A stretch of DNA of 64,000 nt from Marinobacter sp. JH2 (GCF_004353225.1 NZ_CP037934.1:186001-250000), one strand, 5' to 3'. Counted from the stretch's first letter, positions 1 through 8,206 are shown. The notes: generated by a model not told the origin, from the letters alone. Numbers and translations are program-made.

Positions 1-31
1 TGCCTTTTTTAGATTACGTTGTTCCTGTTAA

Positions 32-238
32 TTACAGGCCAACAACGTTCTCTGCCTGAGGGCCTTTCTGGCCGTCAGTTACGGTGAACTCTACTTGCTG
101 GCCTTCAGCCAGAGTCTTGAATCCGCCGCCTTGAATAGCGCTGTAGTGAACAAAAACGTCTGGGCCGCTTTCACGAGTGATAAAGCCAAAACCTTTTGCT
201 TCGTTGAAGAACTTAACGGTGCCGGTAACTGTAGACAT
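32..238 (-). CDS. Cold-shock protein, CspA family
   Basis: This is a 68-residue single cold-shock domain protein, the normal length for the CspA family, which binds single-stranded RNA and DNA and loosens mRNA structure. RNP1 is visible as KGFGFIT and RNP2 as VFVHYSAI. The start is placed at MSTVTG because an upstream in-frame ATG would add eight residues not found in the family. It lies downstream of the DeoR-type regulator on the same strand, separated by about 180 bases. That gap could be the long leader common in cold-shock genes, so it probably has its own promoter. Confidence 0.95.
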   Translation of the reverse strand: MSTVTGTVKFFNEAKGFGFITRESGPDVFVHYSAIQGGGFKTLAEGQQVEFTVTDGQKGPQAENVVGL

Positions 239-421
239 AATATACAACCTGATTTTAATCAATAATTTGCCGCCAAGAGATCGTTGTGATCTTTGATCAG
301 CGAATGCGGAAACATAAAAACGTGCAGGGTCAAAAACAGGACTAGAAGTATGACTACTTGAAATGTCTTATTCGTGAAATGCTTTGCTAAATCTTTCCAA
401 CGAGAGACAAGGTACGCGAAT
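239..421 (-). promoter_or_regulatory. Leader/promoter region of the cold-shock gene
   Basis: These 183 bases separate the DeoR-type gene from the cold-shock gene and contain no convincing coding sequence. By analogy with CspA-family genes the stretch probably holds a promoter and a long untranslated leader. I see no unambiguous promoter boxes, so this rests on position only. Confidence 0.35.
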
Positions 422-1219
422 TCAGGGGCGTTGCAAAGTTTTTTCACAATTATTTTCAAATTTGCATTCGATGATCTCGACAGACCCTGGCAGGCCTACT
501 CGCTCCTTGTTCAGAATTCTGTCGGTATAGAAACGGTCAACGTAGTTGAACGAAGCGACTTTGCAGTGTGAATCGTGCGTCCATTTGCTGTGATCCGCAA
601 CCAGAAGGCGGGCGCTGGTATTGGCAATGATGGCTCTGCTGACTTCCGCTTCGCGGATCTCGTGATCCATCAAGCCGTTAACTAAGTCCAGGCTGCCGGT
701 GCTGACAATGCCGAAATCGGTTGTGAACGAACTGAAGAAGTTGGTGACTTCTGGCCCCACTACGTCGTGATGAGCGTGGCGGTAGGTGCCACCGGAAACA
801 ATCACTTCAATCCCAGAGTTGCCTGAAAGAGCCGCCGCGACACGAAAGTTGTTGGTCAATATGCGCAGTGAGGTGTGCCCAATCAGTGCTTGGGCGACGA
901 GCTCGATCGTGCTGCCAACGCCCAGGCTTACCGTGGCACCTTCCGGAATGTCGGCGGCAACGCGATGGGCTATTTGCTGTTTGGCAAGCAGATTGGGAAC
1001 AGGCTCTTCGGGCAGGGAGACTAGGGGCTGCACTGGCTTAGCGGGCAAGCTGACGCCGCCGTAGCGGCGCCGCAGTAAGCCCTGTTCGCACATTTTGTTG
1101 ATGTCGCGGCGAATGGTTTGCGTGGTCACGCCAAAACGCTGGGCAATGTCTTCAACTTCGACATGCTCTTGTTCATGCACCCATTCCAGGATGCAGCGTT
1201 GGCGTTCTTTGGCGCTCAT
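422..1219 (-). CDS. DeoR-family transcriptional regulator, GlpR-like
   Basis: This 265-residue protein has the DeoR plan: an N-terminal winged helix-turn-helix (about residues 20-42, with TTQTIRRDIN as recognition helix) and a C-terminal sugar-phosphate-sensing domain (ILTNNFRVAAAL, VADHSKW). These segments closely resemble E. coli GlpR from memory. It is the last gene of the phn-like operon, 16 bases after the HAD phosphatase, with a CGGAG ribosome site. It is therefore the likely local regulator of the operon and of the divergent alcohol dehydrogenase. A palindrome with GlpR-type half-sites lies in that divergent promoter. The effector is unknown; a phosphorylated alcohol or sugar is the natural guess. 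Confidence 0.9.
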   Translation of the reverse strand: MSAKERQRCILEWVHEQEHVEVEDIAQRFGVTTQTIRRDINKMCEQGLLRRRYGGVSLPAKPVQPLVSLPEEPVPNLLAKQQIAHRVAADIPEGATVSLGVGSTIELVAQALIGHTSLRILTNNFRVAAALSGNSGIEVIVSGGTYRHAHHDVVGPEVTNFFSSFTTDFGIVSTGSLDLVNGLMDHEIREAEVSRAIIANTSARLLVADHSKWTHDSHCKVASFNYVDRFYTDRILNKERVGLPGSVEIIECKFENNCEKTLQRP

Positions 1220-1235
1220 CAGACTCCGTACTCAA

Positions 1236-2009
1236 TCAAGTGCGATGTTGCAGCCAGACCTCAGCCATTTCCGCAAAGCCCAAGCCCGACGGCTGGCTGG
1301 CAATCGCGGCAGGTTGGTGCGTCATCACAGGTAAATGCTTGCGAATGTTAGCGACCCCGACGCTCATTGGAAAGTTGCGGAACATGCTTTCATCGTTCGG
1401 CGCATCCCCAATGAAGACAGTGCGCTTTCGCAAGGCTTCGGGATCAAGCCCCAGCAGTTCTTGTCCGACTCGAAGAGACATGGTGGATTTGTCGAACTCA
1501 CCCAGCCAAATATTGAGGTGGATAGAACTCTGCCGAACGCTGAAGCCCTGAGCCACCAGCGGATCGTGAATGGCCTTCACCTGTTCTGGTGTGAGCGATT
1601 CCTGCTGGTTGTAATCTACGGCCACATCCACAAACCGGAAGCGTTGGTCGGTGGCCAGCTTGGGTTCGAAGTCCAGTTCCAGGGCGGCGACGGCCTCTAA
1701 AATCGCTTGTTGGTCGTGCTGATGTTTGGCTTCATTTTCCCAATAGTGCCAAGCGATCGTTTGCGGGGCTGTGCGCTCGGCATAGAAGGCTCCGCCTTCG
1801 CCAATCACCGCTTTAACGGGCCAGGTGCGAATGATCTGATCGCACCAGCCTGCACAGCCACCGGTTACCGGGATAATGCTAATGCCGGCTTCGGCCAGCC
1901 GGCAGAGGGCAAGATAAGTTTCTGGCAACAGCCGGCCACCGGTGGTGAGTGTGTCGTCCACATCGGTGAACAGAATGTCGGCAGTGCCAAAATCGATAAG
2001 GTCTTTCAT
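1236..2009 (-). CDS. HAD-superfamily phosphatase (Cof/MPGP-like)
   Basis: This is a 257-residue HAD hydrolase. Motif I is DVDDT at residues 16-20 with the nucleophile Asp, motif II is PVTGG, and motif IV is GDAPNDE. The layout suggests the IIB cap class that includes mannosyl-3-phosphoglycerate and sucrose-phosphate phosphatases. It sits between the second permease gene and the DeoR regulator, so it probably dephosphorylates the transported compound or a derivative. ATG at 2009 fits the family N-terminus. An upstream TTG at 2078 would add 23 unusual residues and run through a hairpin. The ribosome site at the chosen start is weak. The substrate is not predictable from sequence. Confidence 0.85.
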   Translation of the reverse strand: MKDLIDFGTADILFTDVDDTLTTGGRLLPETYLALCRLAEAGISIIPVTGGCAGWCDQIIRTWPVKAVIGEGGAFYAERTAPQTIAWHYWENEAKHQHDQQAILEAVAALELDFEPKLATDQRFRFVDVAVDYNQQESLTPEQVKAIHDPLVAQGFSVRQSSIHLNIWLGEFDKSTMSLRVGQELLGLDPEALRKRTVFIGDAPNDESMFRNFPMSVGVANIRKHLPVMTHQPAAIASQPSGLGFAEMAEVWLQHRT

Positions 2010-2036
2010 AGCAGGGGGTGTCCAGTTCACAGCGTG

Positions 2037-2074
2037 AGTGCTTGTCGCCCAAAATGTTTCAGGCGACAAGCACT
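2037..2074 (-). promoter_or_regulatory. Intercistronic hairpin between phnE and HAD gene
   Basis: A perfect 13-bp inverted repeat (2037-2049 with 2062-2074) and a 12-base loop lie in the 71-base gap between the second permease gene and the phosphatase gene. No T-tract follows on the minus strand, so it is more likely an mRNA-stabilising or processing element, or a weak attenuator, than a full terminator. Confidence 0.6.
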
Positions 2075-2080
2075 GCAAGG

Positions 2081-2890
2081 TCAGATCACTTTCTTACGCA
2101 GGACGCTGGTCAGCGCCTCGCCCAGAATGACCAATACAACGATGGCGAGCAGGATGGTTGCCACGGTTTGCCAAGCGAACATATCAATGGACCCTTGCAG
2201 CAGCACCCCGATACCACCGGCACCCACCAGGCCCAACACCGTGGATTCGCGGATGTTGATGTCCCATCGCAGAATGATGATGGCAAAAAAGGCAGGCATC
2301 ACCTGTGGCACAATCGCGTACAACACCACTTTCAGTTTGCTGGCACCGGTCGCTTCCATGGCTTCAACGGGGCGGCGGTCGATTTCTTCAATGGCCTCGC
2401 CCATCAGCTTGCCAATGAATCCCACCGAGCGGAACATCACCGCCAGAATGCCGGCCAGTACACCGGGACCAAAAATGGCCACGAACAGCAAGGCCCAGAT
2501 GATGGTGTTTACGGAGCGGCTGGAGACCAGAATAAACCGGCCAATCCACAGCGTAACCTTGTTCGGCGTGGTGTTTTGCGCGGCAATGTAAGACACCGGC
2601 AAGGCGATGAAGATGGTCAGCATGGTAGACAGCGTGGCGATGTGGACGGTTTCCAGCATAGCGGAGAAAATCGCATCCCATTTGCTGAACTCCGGTGGCC
2701 ACATACGCCCGGCGAGGCTTTGGATCTGGTTGGGGGCGTCCCATACCCAGGGCCAAAAGATGTCGATGTCGCTAACCGCCCATACCACCGCGATGACGGT
2801 GATCAGGTAGACCGCATAGCGCGTAAACTGTTCTTTACGGTCGTAACGTGACCAGACTCGGTCGGTCAGTTTTGCTGCGTGATCTACCAT
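2081..2890 (-). CDS. phnE: Phosphonate-type ABC transporter permease (second PhnE)
   Basis: This is a 269-residue inner-membrane permease of the binding-protein-dependent type. It has an EAA loop (EAMEATGASKLKVVLYAIVPQ) and the C-terminal region GLVGAGGIGVLLQGS shared with PhnE proteins. It probably pairs with the adjacent PhnE homologue as a heterodimer. The start at 2890 is preferred over the ATG at 2908 because GAGG lies eight bases upstream of it. The reading frame overlaps the end of the upstream permease gene by a few bases, consistent with translational coupling. PhnE homologues carry phosphonates, phosphite or phosphate esters, and the substrate here is unknown. Confidence 0.9.
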   Translation of the reverse strand: MVDHAAKLTDRVWSRYDRKEQFTRYAVYLITVIAVVWAVSDIDIFWPWVWDAPNQIQSLAGRMWPPEFSKWDAIFSAMLETVHIATLSTMLTIFIALPVSYIAAQNTTPNKVTLWIGRFILVSSRSVNTIIWALLFVAIFGPGVLAGILAVMFRSVGFIGKLMGEAIEEIDRRPVEAMEATGASKLKVVLYAIVPQVMPAFFAIIILRWDINIRESTVLGLVGAGGIGVLLQGSIDMFAWQTVATILLAIVVLVILGEALTSVLRKKVI

Positions 2891-3702
2891 ATTTTTTTCC
2901 TCACCCATCCGCTCAAGCCTTCACTGACCAGAATGATTGCAATGATCATCAGCAAAATGGCAAAGGCGAAGTCGTAATCGTAACGTCCGAATGCGTTCAT
3001 CAAGGTGCCACCGATACCACCGGCACCGACGATGCCAACCACGGCCGAAGCGCGCAGGTTGCTGTCGAGCTGGTACATCGACAGGCCAATCTGGCGTGGC
3101 ATGATCTGAGGAAATACCCCATACACCAGAATCTTCATGTAACCCGCACCCACAGAGCGCATGGCTTCCACTTGGCCCCAGTCGATTTCTTCAATCTCTT
3201 CCGCCAGCAGCTTGGCGACAAACCCGATGGAATACAGTGTCAGGGTGAGAATGCCAGCCACGGGCCCAAAGCCCACAGCCGCAACAAATAGAATGGCGAC
3301 AATCACGGGGTGAAAGCTGCGGGAGACAATAATCAGGGTGCGGCCTACCAGATACACAGGCAGCGGAGCGACGTTGCGAGCCGCCATCACCGCAATGGGT
3401 ACCGATAGCAGAACGCCCAGTAAGGTCGCTAGAAAGGCGATCTGGAAGCTCTCTTTGAAACCGGTCCATAGCAGTTCGCCCCGTTCAAAGCTGGGAGGGA
3501 CGGCGCCGCCAAAAATTTTGCCGGCACGAGGCAAGCCTTCGGCGATGCGCTGCCAGTCAAAAGGCAGAGTGGAAAACGCCCAGTACAGGTAGGCCAGGAT
3601 GATCACGCCCAAGCCATAGCGAATCCAGGGATTGGCTATAAAAGGGGGCTTTTTCCAGACTCTGCCCGATGTTGCATCGGATGCAGTTCTGCCGGATGTC
3701 AT
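2884..3702 (-). CDS. phnE: Phosphonate-type ABC transporter permease (first PhnE)
   Basis: This 272-residue permease has about six membrane spans, an EAA loop (EAMRSVGAGYMKILVYGVFPQ) and the PhnE-like segment VGIVGAGGIGGTLMN near the C-terminus. The N-terminus is a polar cytosolic stretch of about 25 residues. A strong GAGGAGG ribosome site precedes the ATG, which overlaps the phnC stop codon by four bases. Two tandem, non-identical PhnE genes after phnC are a known arrangement (phnCDEE), implying a heterodimeric channel. Confidence 0.92.
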   Translation of the reverse strand: MTSGRTASDATSGRVWKKPPFIANPWIRYGLGVIILAYLYWAFSTLPFDWQRIAEGLPRAGKIFGGAVPPSFERGELLWTGFKESFQIAFLATLLGVLLSVPIAVMAARNVAPLPVYLVGRTLIIVSRSFHPVIVAILFVAAVGFGPVAGILTLTLYSIGFVAKLLAEEIEEIDWGQVEAMRSVGAGYMKILVYGVFPQIMPRQIGLSMYQLDSNLRASAVVGIVGAGGIGGTLMNAFGRYDYDFAFAILLMIIAIILVSEGLSGWVRKKIW

Positions 3703-4493
3703 GCGGAAGCCTCCTCGGTTGGGGATGCGGGTTCACCGGCATCTTCTTCCGGCGATTCAATGCCGCCGTAAATGGCATCCAGCGCATCCTGATTGAAGTC
3801 TTTGGGTTCGCCGTCAAAAATCATTTGCCCGTGACGCATGCCGACGATCCGGTCGGTGTACATGCGCGCCTGAGTCACGTTGTGAATGTTGATCAGTACC
3901 GGAAGCGACATTTCATTGGCGAGGCTTTGCAGCAGGCTCATGATTTGTTGCGAGGTTTTCGGGTCCAGGGAGGCAGTAGGCTCGTCGGCCAGAAGAATTT
4001 CAGGTTCTTGCATCAGAGCCCGTACCACCGCCACACGCTGGCGCTCACCACCGGACAACTGGTCAGCACGCTTATCGGCGTAATGGGCGATGCCCACACG
4101 TTCCATCAGGCTGAACGCGCGGTCGATATCCGATTGCGGAAAGCGTCGGGTTAACGCTTGGAAGAAGGATACATAGCCCAAACGCCCGGACAGCACGTTT
4201 TCCATAACGGTCAATCGGTCGATCAGGTTAAACCCCTGAAACACCATGCCGATGCGCCGGCGTGAGTGGCGTAGCTCGCTGCCACGCAGATTGACCAACT
4301 CGTGGTCGTTCAGCTTGATCGATCCCGAGGTCGGCTCAACCAACCGGTTGATGCAACGCAGCAGGGTGCTTTTACCTGCACCGGATGCGCCGACAATGGA
4401 AACAACACTGCTCCCCTCGACCGTCAGATTCAGGCCTTTAAGCACAGGTTCGTTTTGCCCGTAACGTTTTACGAGGTTGGTGATCTCTAGCAT
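3699..4493 (-). CDS. phnC: Phosphonate-type ABC transporter ATPase PhnC
   Basis: This 264-residue ABC ATPase carries all nucleotide-binding motifs: Walker A GASGAGKST (residues 35-43), Q-loop Gln86, signature LSGGE (146-150) and Walker B ILLADE (166-171). It would power import by the PhnD/PhnE/PhnE system. The last 20 or so residues form an acidic Pro/Ser/Glu-rich tail beyond the usual PhnC core. It is 53 bases downstream of the binding-protein gene, with a hairpin in that gap, and overlaps the first permease gene by four bases. Confidence 0.93.
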   Translation of the reverse strand: MLEITNLVKRYGQNEPVLKGLNLTVEGSSVVSIVGASGAGKSTLLRCINRLVEPTSGSIKLNDHELVNLRGSELRHSRRRIGMVFQGFNLIDRLTVMENVLSGRLGYVSFFQALTRRFPQSDIDRAFSLMERVGIAHYADKRADQLSGGERQRVAVVRALMQEPEILLADEPTASLDPKTSQQIMSLLQSLANEMSLPVLINIHNVTQARMYTDRIVGMRHGQMIFDGEPKDFNQDALDAIYGGIESPEEDAGEPASPTEEASA

Positions 4494-4510
4494 GTGGTTA
4501 ACTCCGGGGA

Positions 4511-4537
4511 GAGCCTCTGACGTTTGGTCAGAGGCTC
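4511..4537 (-). promoter_or_regulatory. Hairpin between phnD and phnC
   Basis: An 11-bp perfect inverted repeat (4511-4521 with 4527-4537) and a 5-base loop occupy the gap after the binding-protein gene. There is no clear U-tract on the minus strand. In ABC operons such hairpins commonly stabilise the upstream binding-protein mRNA so that it exceeds the transporter message. That role is inferred here. Confidence 0.6.
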
Positions 4538-4546
4538 CTGGTCTGC

Positions 4547-5539
4547 TTATTTGAGGTTTTCGCGGGTGTACTGGACGCCGTTAGAAGCCTGAATGGTACG
4601 AATGACCTTCCAGTTGTCTTTGTAGTTGATGGGGATGAAGGTCTCTACGCCTTCGAACTCTTCACCCAGCTCGGTGCCGGAGAACTTGAAGGTGTAAAAG
4701 GCTTCACGGATCTTCTCAACCAAATCGGGGTGCAGATTGTGCGCATGGTTATAAGACGTGGTCGGGAAACGGTCGGATTCCCACACCAGGCGTACGTCTT
4801 CGGTGTCGTACAGGCCACGAGCAGCCATGCGCTCTACCACTTCAGACGCGACCGGAGCTGCGTCGTAGTCTTTGGCAACAACGCCCAGCATGGATTGGTC
4901 ATGGCTGCCAGAGAAGGTGATTTCATAGTCTTCACCAGGCACCACGCCCAATTCCGGGAACAGAGCGCGTGGCGCCTGGTTGCCGGAGTTAGATGTCGGG
5001 GAAGTATGGGCGACACGCTTGCCCTTCAGGTCGGTGATTTCATGAATGTCGGAATCGCTGTGGGTGTAAACCTGCAGTGAATAACCGAACTGGCCTGAAT
5101 CAGAACCCATCAGCGCAAAAGGAACGGCGCCGGCCAGGTTTACCGCAAAAGGCGTCGGGCCTGTGGAGAAACCAGCAATGTGCAGACGGCCACTGCGCAT
5201 GGCTTCTACCTGAGCGGAGTTGGACTGAACGGCAAAGAAGCGAACATCACGGCCGGTCACTTCCGAAAGGTGATCGATGAACGGCTGCCAGATGTCGGAG
5301 TAAATAGCAGGGTCTTCAACTGGGGTGTAAGCAAAAATCAGAGTGTCAGGATCGTTCCACTGCGATTTGTCTTTAGGCAAGTCGGCAACCATGTCGCCGT
5401 TTTCATCGCAATACAGCGTATCCAGTGCGCCCCTTTCGCAGTCTGCCAATGCCTGACCGCTAAAGCCTGTCATCAAAACGGATGCCGCCAAGGCGGCAGT
5501 GGGCAGTACCCCGGGAAGCTTTTTCTTATGGGAATTCAT
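4547..5539 (-). CDS. phnD: Phosphonate-type periplasmic binding protein PhnD
   Basis: This 330-residue protein begins with a Sec signal peptide (basic n-region, hydrophobic stretch, cleavage near Ala32-Asp33). The mature part is a PhnD-type type-II binding fold, with segments such as GKRVAHTSPTSNSGNQAPRA and FSGSHDQSMLGV that in the family line the oxyanion pocket. The start at 5539 has a GGAG ribosome site; an upstream in-frame ATG adds nine unsupported residues. It is the promoter-proximal gene of the operon, transcribed away from the alcohol dehydrogenase. The ligand could be a phosphonate, phosphite or phosphate monoester. Confidence 0.92.
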   Translation of the reverse strand: MNSHKKKLPGVLPTAALAASVLMTGFSGQALADCERGALDTLYCDENGDMVADLPKDKSQWNDPDTLIFAYTPVEDPAIYSDIWQPFIDHLSEVTGRDVRFFAVQSNSAQVEAMRSGRLHIAGFSTGPTPFAVNLAGAVPFALMGSDSGQFGYSLQVYTHSDSDIHEITDLKGKRVAHTSPTSNSGNQAPRALFPELGVVPGEDYEITFSGSHDQSMLGVVAKDYDAAPVASEVVERMAARGLYDTEDVRLVWESDRFPTTSYNHAHNLHPDLVEKIREAFYTFKFSGTELGEEFEGVETFIPINYKDNWKVIRTIQASNGVQYTRENLK

Positions 5540-5575
5540 TGTGATTCTCCGTCGGGAGCGGTCCATGCGTTTTTA

Positions 5576-5634
5576 TTGAACATCTGGGAGGGCCGGCTCC
5601 ATTGGTTTTTATTTCTAGATGTTCAATTGAACAT
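5576..5634. promoter_or_regulatory. Probable GlpR/DeoR-type operator in divergent promoter
   Basis: The 224-base region between phnD and the alcohol dehydrogenase contains the perfect 16-bp palindrome ATGTTCAATTGAACAT at 5619-5634. A second half-site, TTGAACAT, lies at 5576-5583, and a looser TTCA/TGAA pair near 5670. The half-sites match the ATGTTC/GAACAT arms that GlpR recognises. The operon encodes a GlpR-like protein, so autoregulation and control of both divergent units is the simplest reading. I did not find unambiguous -35 and -10 boxes. Confidence 0.65.
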
Positions 5635-5763
5635 TTATGGTAACAGCAAACGTCTATTAGGCAAGATAGTTCATGTTTGAAATAGCGAAACGTGCGTTCC
5701 CGAAAAGCCAAGTACAAGGTACGCTGGCGCAAAAGGGTTCCTCTCATTCTCAGGGCGATTGTT

Positions 5764-6906
5764 ATGTTAAGTGCTTTTAGTTTAGTCACTCCCTCCGAGA
5801 TTGTGTTCGGGCGCGGGCTCGTCGCTCAACTGAACCAGCGAGCCGCGAACCTGGGTAAGCGGGCACTGATTGTCCACGGTAAAAATCCCGGCAGGCTCGC
5901 CGAGACACTTGAATCGCTTAAGGGTGTGGACGTTGTCCAGACGCTGGAAATCGAAAAAGAGCCGGAGCTGGCAACGCTTGTAGCCGCCATTGATCAATGC
6001 AAATCGCTAGGTATAGATCTAGTGCTGGGAATTGGCGGCGGTTCTGTTATGGACTCAGCAAAGGTGATGGCTGCGATGTTGCCAAGCCAAACAAATTTGT
6101 TGAGTCATCTGGAAGTTGTCGGTAGCGGGTTGCCATTGTCTGCTCAGCGCCTGCCGCTGATTCTGGTGCCAACCACTTCAGGGACCGGCGCGGAGGTCAC
6201 TCGAAATGCCGTTATTGATGTCGCCGATGCCCAGCGCAAGGTTAGCCTCAGGGATAATCAATTGTTGCCTGATCTTGCCTTGGTTGATCCGGCGCTGACC
6301 GATAACTGTCCTAGGCCGGTGACCCTGCATTCAGGATTGGATGCGATCACTCAGGTGGTCGAGCCTTATCTCTCTTCGCGTTCAAACCTGTTCACGGATA
6401 TGTTGTGTAAAGAGGCGATTCCCAAAGGGCTTCTTGCGTTAAAGCAGCTGATGAAGGGCGAATCTTGGGAGGCGCGAGAAGCTATGGCGCAGGTGAGTTT
6501 ATTTGGCGGACTGGCTCTGGCGAACTCGGGGCTTGGGGTTGTTCACGGTATTGCCGAGCCGCTAGGCAGTTTGTGTGGTGCGCCCCACGGAGCCATATGT
6601 GGTGCGTTGTTGCCTGCGGGCATTGCCGCGAACCGTGATAGCGTTATTGAAGCTGAGCACAAGGCTCGCATCGGTCATGTGATCGGTTGGATTGCTGAGG
6701 TATTCGACGTACCAGCCGACAAGGCTCTTGAGAGTTTTCGCGAATGGATTGTTCAGAATGGTTTGCCGGGGTTGGCTTCGATCGGTGTGAAGGAAGATCA
6801 CATTAAGTCAGCTGCTCAGGCAGCCGCTAGTGCTTCCTCCATGAAAGCTAATCCTATTGTGCTGCCTACAGAAACAATAGAAAACGTCATGCGACTGTCG
6901 CTTTAA
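5764..6906 (+). CDS. Iron-type alcohol dehydrogenase
   Basis: This 380-residue protein belongs to the group III (iron-containing) alcohol dehydrogenases. The N-terminal Rossmann-like half has GIGGGSVMDSAK for NAD(P) binding. The C-terminal half supplies the metal-site histidines in VVHGIAEPLGSLCGAPHGA, and PTTSGTGAEVT is the family signature. The start at 5764 is chosen because the sequence upstream is not family-like. It is divergent from the phn-like operon and shares its promoter region. It probably oxidises or reduces an alcohol or aldehyde derived from the imported compound. Members of this family include phosphonoacetaldehyde reductases, but the substrate here is unproven. Confidence 0.9.
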   Translation: MLSAFSLVTPSEIVFGRGLVAQLNQRAANLGKRALIVHGKNPGRLAETLESLKGVDVVQTLEIEKEPELATLVAAIDQCKSLGIDLVLGIGGGSVMDSAKVMAAMLPSQTNLLSHLEVVGSGLPLSAQRLPLILVPTTSGTGAEVTRNAVIDVADAQRKVSLRDNQLLPDLALVDPALTDNCPRPVTLHSGLDAITQVVEPYLSSRSNLFTDMLCKEAIPKGLLALKQLMKGESWEAREAMAQVSLFGGLALANSGLGVVHGIAEPLGSLCGAPHGAICGALLPAGIAANRDSVIEAEHKARIGHVIGWIAEVFDVPADKALESFREWIVQNGLPGLASIGVKEDHIKSAAQAAASASSMKANPIVLPTETIENVMRLSL

Positions 6907-6966
6907 GCAACAGCCGATGGTCATCGTTAACAATGCTTGCAGACAACCAAGACCCCGGCTATTCAT

Positions 6967-7635
6967 TCAGGCATAATCGTACTCGCCGCCTTTCTCCAGA
7001 GCGGATTTGTAAGCAGGCCGGGCGTGTACGCGTGCTACCCATGCTGTGATGTTGGGTCGGTTCTTGCCAATAATGCCTCGTGCTGCTGAGGCCTCCAGCG
7101 GGAAGCTCATCTGAATATCCGCCGCGCTGAGGTTATCCCCCAGGAACCATGTGTTCTTTGCCAGATGGGCTTCGACAAAATCCAAGTGAGTTTTGATCAT
7201 CGGGCCAATAAAGATTTCATTAGTTTTGTCTGAAATAGCTTTGGCCACGGGCTTGATAAAGAAGGGCATCGGGCTGGTTTTTACTTTCTCGAACACCAAG
7301 CGCATCACCAGTGGCGGCATCAGGGAGCCTTCGGCGTAATGCAGCCAGTAGGTGTAATCCAACCAGGCCTGGCCACCGGAGTCTGGCAGCATGGTGTCTT
7401 TGCCGTAGGTGTTGGCGAGGTACTCAATAATTGCACCGGATTCCGCCACCACCAGATCACCGTCGGTGATGACTGGCGATTTGCCCAGCGGGTGTACCTT
7501 CTTGAGGCTTTCCGGCGCGAGCATGGTTTCGGCATCGCGCTCGTAACGTTTGATCTCGTACGGCACGCCCAATTCTTCCAGCATCCAGAGAATGCGCTGT
7601 GAGCGAGAGTTGTTCAGGTGATGGACGGTAATCAT
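6967..7635 (-). CDS. Glutathione S-transferase family protein
   Basis: This 222-residue cytosolic protein has an N-terminal thioredoxin-like domain (about residues 1-80, with SRSQRILWMLEELGVPYE and the glutathione-site ESGAIIEYL). An all-helical C-terminal domain follows. The start at 7635 has a GGAG site; an upstream ATG would add six residues. It is convergent with the alcohol dehydrogenase 60 bases away and not obviously linked to it. The substrate is unknown. Confidence 0.9.
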   Translation of the reverse strand: MITVHHLNNSRSQRILWMLEELGVPYEIKRYERDAETMLAPESLKKVHPLGKSPVITDGDLVVAESGAIIEYLANTYGKDTMLPDSGGQAWLDYTYWLHYAEGSLMPPLVMRLVFEKVKTSPMPFFIKPVAKAISDKTNEIFIGPMIKTHLDFVEAHLAKNTWFLGDNLSAADIQMSFPLEASAARGIIGKNRPNITAWVARVHARPAYKSALEKGGEYDYA

Positions 7636-7726
7636 GCAGAACTCCATTTGCATTGGAATTAGAATAAGACTGATAAAGTAGTCCGAAACTGCTTTTTTGG
7701 ATCACCTCACCTTGACGACGTTTTGG

Positions 7727-8206
7727 TCAACGGCCTGCATAATACTGTTTCTGCAGCAGTTGAATCGCTTCAGCCTGTTCCGGGAATGGGCCTTCAACCG
7801 GTACGTTTGGTACGACGCTATTAATGGGCAGCGTTGCGACCCGTGGTTGTGGCAAGTCCATCTCGTTCAGCCAGGCGCTGAGCTGCTCTGAAGAGCTGGC
7901 ATAAACGATGCGGCCGAGGCCTACCCAGCCGTGAGCTGCGGCGCACATAGGGCAATGCTCACCCGAGGTGTACACGGTGGCTTCAGCACGCTCTTCAGGC
8001 GTCATGTTGGTCGCAGCCCAGCGCGCAATGGCAAACTCGGGATGCTGCGTGCTATCGCCTCCGGCCGTGAGATTGTGGCCTTCGTACCTTACATTGTCGT
8101 TTGCATCTACCAGCACCGAACCGAATGGCGGGTTGCCGGACTCTAGCGCTTCTGCGGCCAGTTCAACGCATCGGTCTAGATAATTGATGTCAACTTGATT
8201 GCTCAT
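7727..8206 (-). CDS. Nucleoside/cytosine-type deaminase
   Basis: This 159-residue member of the cytidine/deoxycytidylate deaminase superfamily has a zinc site at His55-Pro-Glu57 (HPE rather than the common HAE) and Cys85-Pro-Met-Cys88. The size and HPE motif resemble small guanine- or nucleoside-deaminase proteins rather than the tRNA deaminase TadA. It overlaps the DUF938 methyltransferase gene by four bases and is probably cotranscribed with it. The substrate is not predictable. Confidence 0.88.
   Translation of the reverse strand: MSNQVDINYLDRCVELAAEALESGNPPFGSVLVDANDNVRYEGHNLTAGGDSTQHPEFAIARWAATNMTPEERAEATVYTSGEHCPMCAAAHGWVGLGRIVYASSSEQLSAWLNEMDLPQPRVATLPINSVVPNVPVEGPFPEQAEAIQLLQKQYYAGR

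Noticed and set aside
259..459. 66-codon minus-strand frame upstream of the cold-shock gene
   Set aside because: It overlaps the end of the DeoR-type gene in another frame and lies in the presumed leader, with no supporting homology.
422..6906. Complete phosphonate catabolic operon
   Set aside because: No C-P lyase (phnG-M), phnX, phnW or phnA gene is present. Only uptake genes plus a HAD phosphatase and an alcohol dehydrogenase are seen, so I do not call it a phosphonate degradation operon.
6907..6966. Terminator between the alcohol dehydrogenase and GST genes
   Set aside because: I could not find a convincing stem with a T-run in this 60-base gap.
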